From Bacteroidetes bacterium UBA4408 (GTDB lineage Bacteria; Bacteroidota; Bacteroidia; UBA4408), in the NCBI GenBank assembly GCA_002389785.1, contig DGQS01000101.1, positions 1-29,776 on the forward strand: a stretch of 29,776 nt of DNA, written 5' to 3'. The notes under the pieces were generated by a model. It was not told where the DNA came from and ran no database searches. It was given only the letters and a program-made list of their open reading frames with translations. The first letter of the stretch is position 1, and each line of letters begins with the position of its first letter. The translations under genes were made by a program, and so were the position numbers. This document shows positions 27,115-29,776 of this stretch, piece by piece.

Positions 27115-27300
27115 ATGACAGCTGTATTTCATGGAATTGGTGATTTTTTTGAGTCAATTTTCCCAGCATTACAAACAATAGGTGCTTCTTCAAATATACT
27201 TTTTAGCATCATTATGACAATTGCTAATTTTATTTGGATGTGGTATTTGGTTAAAAATAAAGACCGTTTCAATTCAAACAGCATGGATTTACAGAAGTAA
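27115..27300 (+). CDS. Small membrane protein, DUF6341-like
   Basis: A 61-residue protein. The N-terminal segment MTAVFHGIGDFFESIF is amphipathic. One transmembrane helix lies at about 27-47 (ILFSIIMTIANFIWMWYLV), then a charged tail (KNKDRFNSNSMDLQK) with a positive cluster next to the helix. The pattern of an IGdFFEsiF start followed by a tryptophan-rich membrane helix resembles DUF6341 proteins, which neighbour purD and DUF6427 genes in flavobacteria; this is from memory. An ATG with a well-placed TAnnTTTG box upstream and a plausible composition argue that it is real. Its last 12 bases overlap the 3' end of purD on the other strand. Function is unknown. Confidence 0.68.
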   Translation: MTAVFHGIGDFFESIFPALQTIGASSNILFSIIMTIANFIWMWYLVKNKDRFNSNSMDLQK

Positions 27301-28566
27301 ATCCTTACCAATATCTTTTCGATAGTATTTTCCGTCAAAATCAATTTTTGCTGCATTTTCAAGCGATGCTGAAACAGCATCGTGTAAGTTATTCGCCAAC
27401 GAAGTAACTGCAATAACTCTACCTCCGTTAGTTTTCAATTTATTTTCATCGAGTAAGGTTCCGGCATGAAACACGGTGCTGCCAATAACTTTATCAATTC
27501 CATTTATCGGTATTCCCTTTTTATATTCATCTGGATAGCCTCCTGAAACTAACATCACTGTTGCGGCAGTTTTACTTGAAACCACTAACTCTTGTTTACG
27601 CAACGTTTTGTTTCCCACACTCTGCATCAAGGTTAAAAAGTCGGATTCAATTCGTGGAATTACAACTTCCGTTTCCGGATCACCCATGCGGCAATTGTAT
27701 TCGATTACATAAGGATTTCCTTTGACGTTCATTAAGCCAATAAAAATAAAGCCCGAGTACTTTATTTTTTCCTTTTTCAAGCCTTTAATTGTTGGAATAA
27801 TAATTTGCTGTTCAACCTTTTGCATAAACTCATGGTCGGCAAATGTAACCGGACTCACAGCACCCATTCCTCCGGTATTGGGTCCTGTGTCGCCCTCTCC
27901 TATTCGTTTGTAATCTTTAGCCGATGGCAAAATTTTATAAGATACACCATCGGTTAAAACAAATACAGAAAGTTCGATGCCTTTTAAAAATTCTTCAATA
28001 ACCACCACATTGCCGGCATCGCCAAATTTATTGTTGTGGAGCATGCTATTTAATTCTTTCTTAGCCAGTCCTAACTCGTTCAAAATTACGACCCCTTTCC
28101 CGGCTGCCAGCCCATCGGCTTTTAGCACATACGGAGCTTCCAAACTTTCTAAAAATTCGTAACCCTCTTTGATATTTTGAGATATAATTGTGCGGTATTT
28201 GGCCGTTGGAATGCTATGACGTAACATAAACTTTTTGGAAAAATCTTTGCTTCCCTCTAGCTGTGCTGCTTGCCGTGTTGGTCCAATAACTTTCACCTTT
28301 TTCAATTCTTCGTCAGCAAGAAAAAAATCATGTACTCCTTTTACAAGAGGTACTTCCGGACCTACCAAAACTAGTGTAATGTGCTTTTCAAGGACCAATT
28401 TTTTAATGCCCTCAAAATCAGTTTCTGACAAGTGTACATTTATCGCAAGCTGTGCTGTTCCTGCATTCCCGGGCAGACAATACAATTGTTTGAGCTTTTT
28501 AGATTGGGCAATCTTCCATGCAAAAGCATGTTCGCGCCCTCCTGATCCAAGTATTAATACATTCAT
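27289..28566 (-). CDS. purD: Phosphoribosylamine-glycine ligase
   Basis: GAR synthetase, second step of purine synthesis: joins glycine to phosphoribosylamine using ATP. The 425-residue length is normal. The N-terminal domain starts MNVLILGSGGREHAFAWK. The ATP-grasp core shows LKADGLAAGKGV, VVIEEFLKGIELSVFVL, the phosphate-site region YKRIGEGDTGPNTGGMGAVSP, and the metal-binding end YVIEYNCRMGDPETEV. I place the start at 28566, since an in-frame Met 24 bases upstream would add an unconserved MEQNLVLY. A possible -7 box lies just upstream at 28588-28595. The 3' end overlaps the small plus-strand gene by 12 bases. Confidence 0.97.
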   Translation of the reverse strand: MNVLILGSGGREHAFAWKIAQSKKLKQLYCLPGNAGTAQLAINVHLSETDFEGIKKLVLEKHITLVLVGPEVPLVKGVHDFFLADEELKKVKVIGPTRQAAQLEGSKDFSKKFMLRHSIPTAKYRTIISQNIKEGYEFLESLEAPYVLKADGLAAGKGVVILNELGLAKKELNSMLHNNKFGDAGNVVVIEEFLKGIELSVFVLTDGVSYKILPSAKDYKRIGEGDTGPNTGGMGAVSPVTFADHEFMQKVEQQIIIPTIKGLKKEKIKYSGFIFIGLMNVKGNPYVIEYNCRMGDPETEVVIPRIESDFLTLMQSVGNKTLRKQELVVSSKTAATVMLVSGGYPDEYKKGIPINGIDKVIGSTVFHAGTLLDENKLKTNGGRVIAVTSLANNLHDAVSASLENAAKIDFDGKYYRKDIGKDLLL

Positions 28567-28587
28567 GTAAAGCACTAAATTTTGTTC

Positions 28588-28595
28588 CAAAAGTA
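28588..28595 (-). promoter_or_regulatory. Possible -7 promoter box for purD
   Basis: TACTTTTG on the minus strand matches TAnnTTTG in full and would give a leader of about 15 bases before the purD start at 28566. It also supports that start over the in-frame Met at 28590, which falls inside the box. No TTG at the right distance is visible. Confidence 0.35.
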
Positions 28596-28727
28596 AGTTA
28601 ATTAAAGAAGTAAAAATTTAATCTCTAAAGTAGTTTTTCACAAGTTGAAAAAAATGTTTTTACGGCAGGCAACGTTTTGCTAAAAAAAACTATCTTACTT
28701 CTTAATTCATGCATATCCTATCGTATA

Positions 28728-29267
28728 GTGTATACCGACGAAGAGCTAATTAGAGGTTGTATAGCAAATGACAGGCATTGTCAGCGGGCACTTTTTGAAA
28801 AGTATGCCGGTAAAATGCTCTCAGTTTGTCGACGTTATGAGAGCAATCATGCTCCTGCAGAAGATTTGCTTCAAGAAGGATTCATCAAAATTTTTAAATC
28901 TATTTCTACTTTTCGCCACCAAGGGGCATTTGAAGGTTGGATACGAAGAATTATGGTGAACACCGCATTATCAAGTTACAGAATGCCACCTGCTCAGTAT
29001 AATCAGGTTGAATTAAGTGAGGTTAAATTAAACAACTCAGATGCCTCAGCCATTGATCGCCTCAGTGAAAAAGACTTACTGCAGCTAATTGACAGTTTAC
29101 CTGATGGATACAAAACTGTTTTTAATCTATATGTTATTGAAGGTTACAGTCATAAAGAAATTGCCGATTTGTTAAAAATTAATGAAGGAACTTCTCGTTC
29201 GCAATTTTCGAAGGCCAAAACTGCACTTCAAGAGAAGTTAAAACAAAGTGAAATTACATTCGCATGA
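28728..29267 (+). CDS. ECF-type RNA polymerase sigma-70 factor
   Basis: Extracytoplasmic-function sigma factor of 179 residues. The sigma-2 region spans about residues 10-80, with ALFEKYAGKMLSVCRRY, the DLLQEGFIKIFKSISTFR core-binding helix and GAFEGWIRRIMVNTALS (-10 recognition). The sigma-4 region spans 118-175, with LPDGYKTVFNLYVIEGYSHKEIADLLKINEGTSRSQFSKAK as an HTH. I choose the GTG at 28728 (MYTDEELIRGCIAND), as it gives the usual start and length; a TTG at 28677 would add 17 residues not seen in relatives. The stop overlaps the ATG of the next gene (ATGA), the normal sigma and partner layout in this phylum. The signal and regulon are unknown. Confidence 0.88.
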   Translation: MYTDEELIRGCIANDRHCQRALFEKYAGKMLSVCRRYESNHAPAEDLLQEGFIKIFKSISTFRHQGAFEGWIRRIMVNTALSSYRMPPAQYNQVELSEVKLNNSDASAIDRLSEKDLLQLIDSLPDGYKTVFNLYVIEGYSHKEIADLLKINEGTSRSQFSKAKTALQEKLKQSEITFA

Positions 29268-29776
29268 AAGAAGAAAGGGATAATTTGGAAAATAAAATCA
29301 GAAATAAATTGTACTCCTACTCTGAGGAAGTACCTGCTGATTTATGGAATAAAATTGAAACTAAATTGCAAAAGCCCGAGTTGGGTACTAATTTGGATCG
29401 TTCTAAACTAGCCTGGTTTGCGTTTGCCGATTTACTGGTGATGTTGCTTTTGGCATTGCCCTTTTGTAATACATCACATACTTCACCCGTAACTTCTGCT
29501 CTAAGTACCTCCCAACCGATCAATAACAATAACTCAGCGATAAGCGAAAAACCCACCTTTAAAAAACATTCTGATTCACACAAAAATTTCGGCAAAGTGC
29601 AAAGCAAGACTATTCATGGAACTGCTAAAAATGTAAGCCTCGCATTCGCAAATTCAACAAAAAATTCAGCCGATGGCCAGTCGTCTGATTTACCTTCCAG
29701 TTCAGTTGAACCTTCAAACAATAGTAAAACATTAGAAGGATTGCCGGAAATACTTCTATCATCAACAGTTACACTT
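29264..29776 (+). CDS. Sigma-partner membrane protein with N-terminal W-box, truncated by the window
   Basis: An open frame of 171 residues running off the right edge, beginning at an ATG that overlaps the sigma-factor stop. Residues 1-40 are charged and contain SEEVPADLWNKIETKL, the Trp-centred box at the start of many Bacteroidota proteins encoded just after ECF sigma factors. A transmembrane helix follows at about 49-68 (LAWFAFADLLVMLLLALPFC). The rest so far is a Ser/Asn/Thr/Lys-rich periplasmic segment. Relatives often continue into an outer-membrane beta-barrel or PorT-like domain, but that part is not visible. No zinc-binding HxxxCxxC anti-sigma motif is present. A role in binding and holding the sigma factor is likely from position (inference). 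Confidence 0.8.
   Translation, partial: MKEERDNLENKIRNKLYSYSEEVPADLWNKIETKLQKPELGTNLDRSKLAWFAFADLLVMLLLALPFCNTSHTSPVTSALSTSQPINNNNSAISEKPTFKKHSDSHKNFGKVQSKTIHGTAKNVSLAFANSTKNSADGQSSDLPSSSVEPSNNSKTLEGLPEILLSSTVTL

Noticed and set aside
27129..27413. A 94-codon minus-strand frame over the small membrane gene and the end of purD
   Set aside because: It overlaps purD in another frame on the same strand and has no family features; the plus-strand 61-residue frame is the better choice.
29317..29607. A 96-codon minus-strand frame opposite the sigma-partner gene
   Set aside because: The plus-strand frame has the W-box, a membrane helix and an ATGA overlap with the sigma gene. The antisense frame shows no recognisable features.

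Overview
The window is an AT-rich chromosomal stretch from a member of the Bacteroidota. The evidence is a complete set of type IX secretion/gliding core genes (porP-gldK-gldL-gldM-gldN), families largely confined to this phylum (DUF5686, DUF4292, DUF6427, a DUF6341-like small protein), the Bacteroidota form of LptE, an N-terminal W-box sigma-partner protein, the absence of clear Shine-Dalgarno sequences, and promoter-like TAnnTTTG elements. The families fit a Flavobacteriales-like or related lineage, but I cannot name a genus. No rRNA, tRNA, CRISPR array, insertion sequence or prophage is visible. No gene-free stretch exceeds 300 bases; the longest is the 221-base divergent gap between topA and miaB.

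Layout. Bases 1-3576 (+): the end of an AhpD-like carboxymuconolactone decarboxylase gene, a DUF5686 envelope protein, and the LPS-transport ATPase gene lptB. Bases 3593-16189 (-): uvrA, preceded by a clean intrinsic terminator that ends the type IX motor operon (gldN, gldM, gldL, gldK, porP), then an arginase-fold protein with missing metal ligands, then topA with a histone-H1-like tail. Bases 16411-19655 (+): miaB, a sigma-54-type AAA+ activator and lptE. Bases 19697-25162 (-): an envelope cluster transcribed as dut, sugar nucleotidyltransferase, TPR lipoprotein, DUF4292 lipoprotein and a catalytically degenerate EnvC-like LytM protein. Bases 25332-28566: purQ, a DUF6427 membrane protein and purD on the minus strand, with a 61-residue membrane protein on the plus strand between the last two. 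From 28728 (+): an ECF sigma factor overlapped by a membrane-anchored partner gene that runs off the window.

How the genes work together. Most of the window serves the cell envelope. LptB (inner-membrane ATPase) and LptE (outer-membrane lipoprotein) are two ends of the LPS bridge. GldL/GldM form the proton-driven motor of type IX secretion, GldK/GldN the periplasmic ring, and PorP an outer-membrane partner. EnvC-like, DUF4292 and TPR proteins act in the periplasm or at the outer membrane. The rest is housekeeping: DNA repair and topology (UvrA, TopA), tRNA modification (MiaB), nucleotide metabolism (Dut, PurQ, PurD).

I found no clear sign of a wholly new system. The points that most deserve follow-up are the arginase-like pseudoenzyme between topA and the secretion operon, the face-to-face promoter elements next to the 61-residue membrane protein, and the truncated sigma-partner gene at the right edge.
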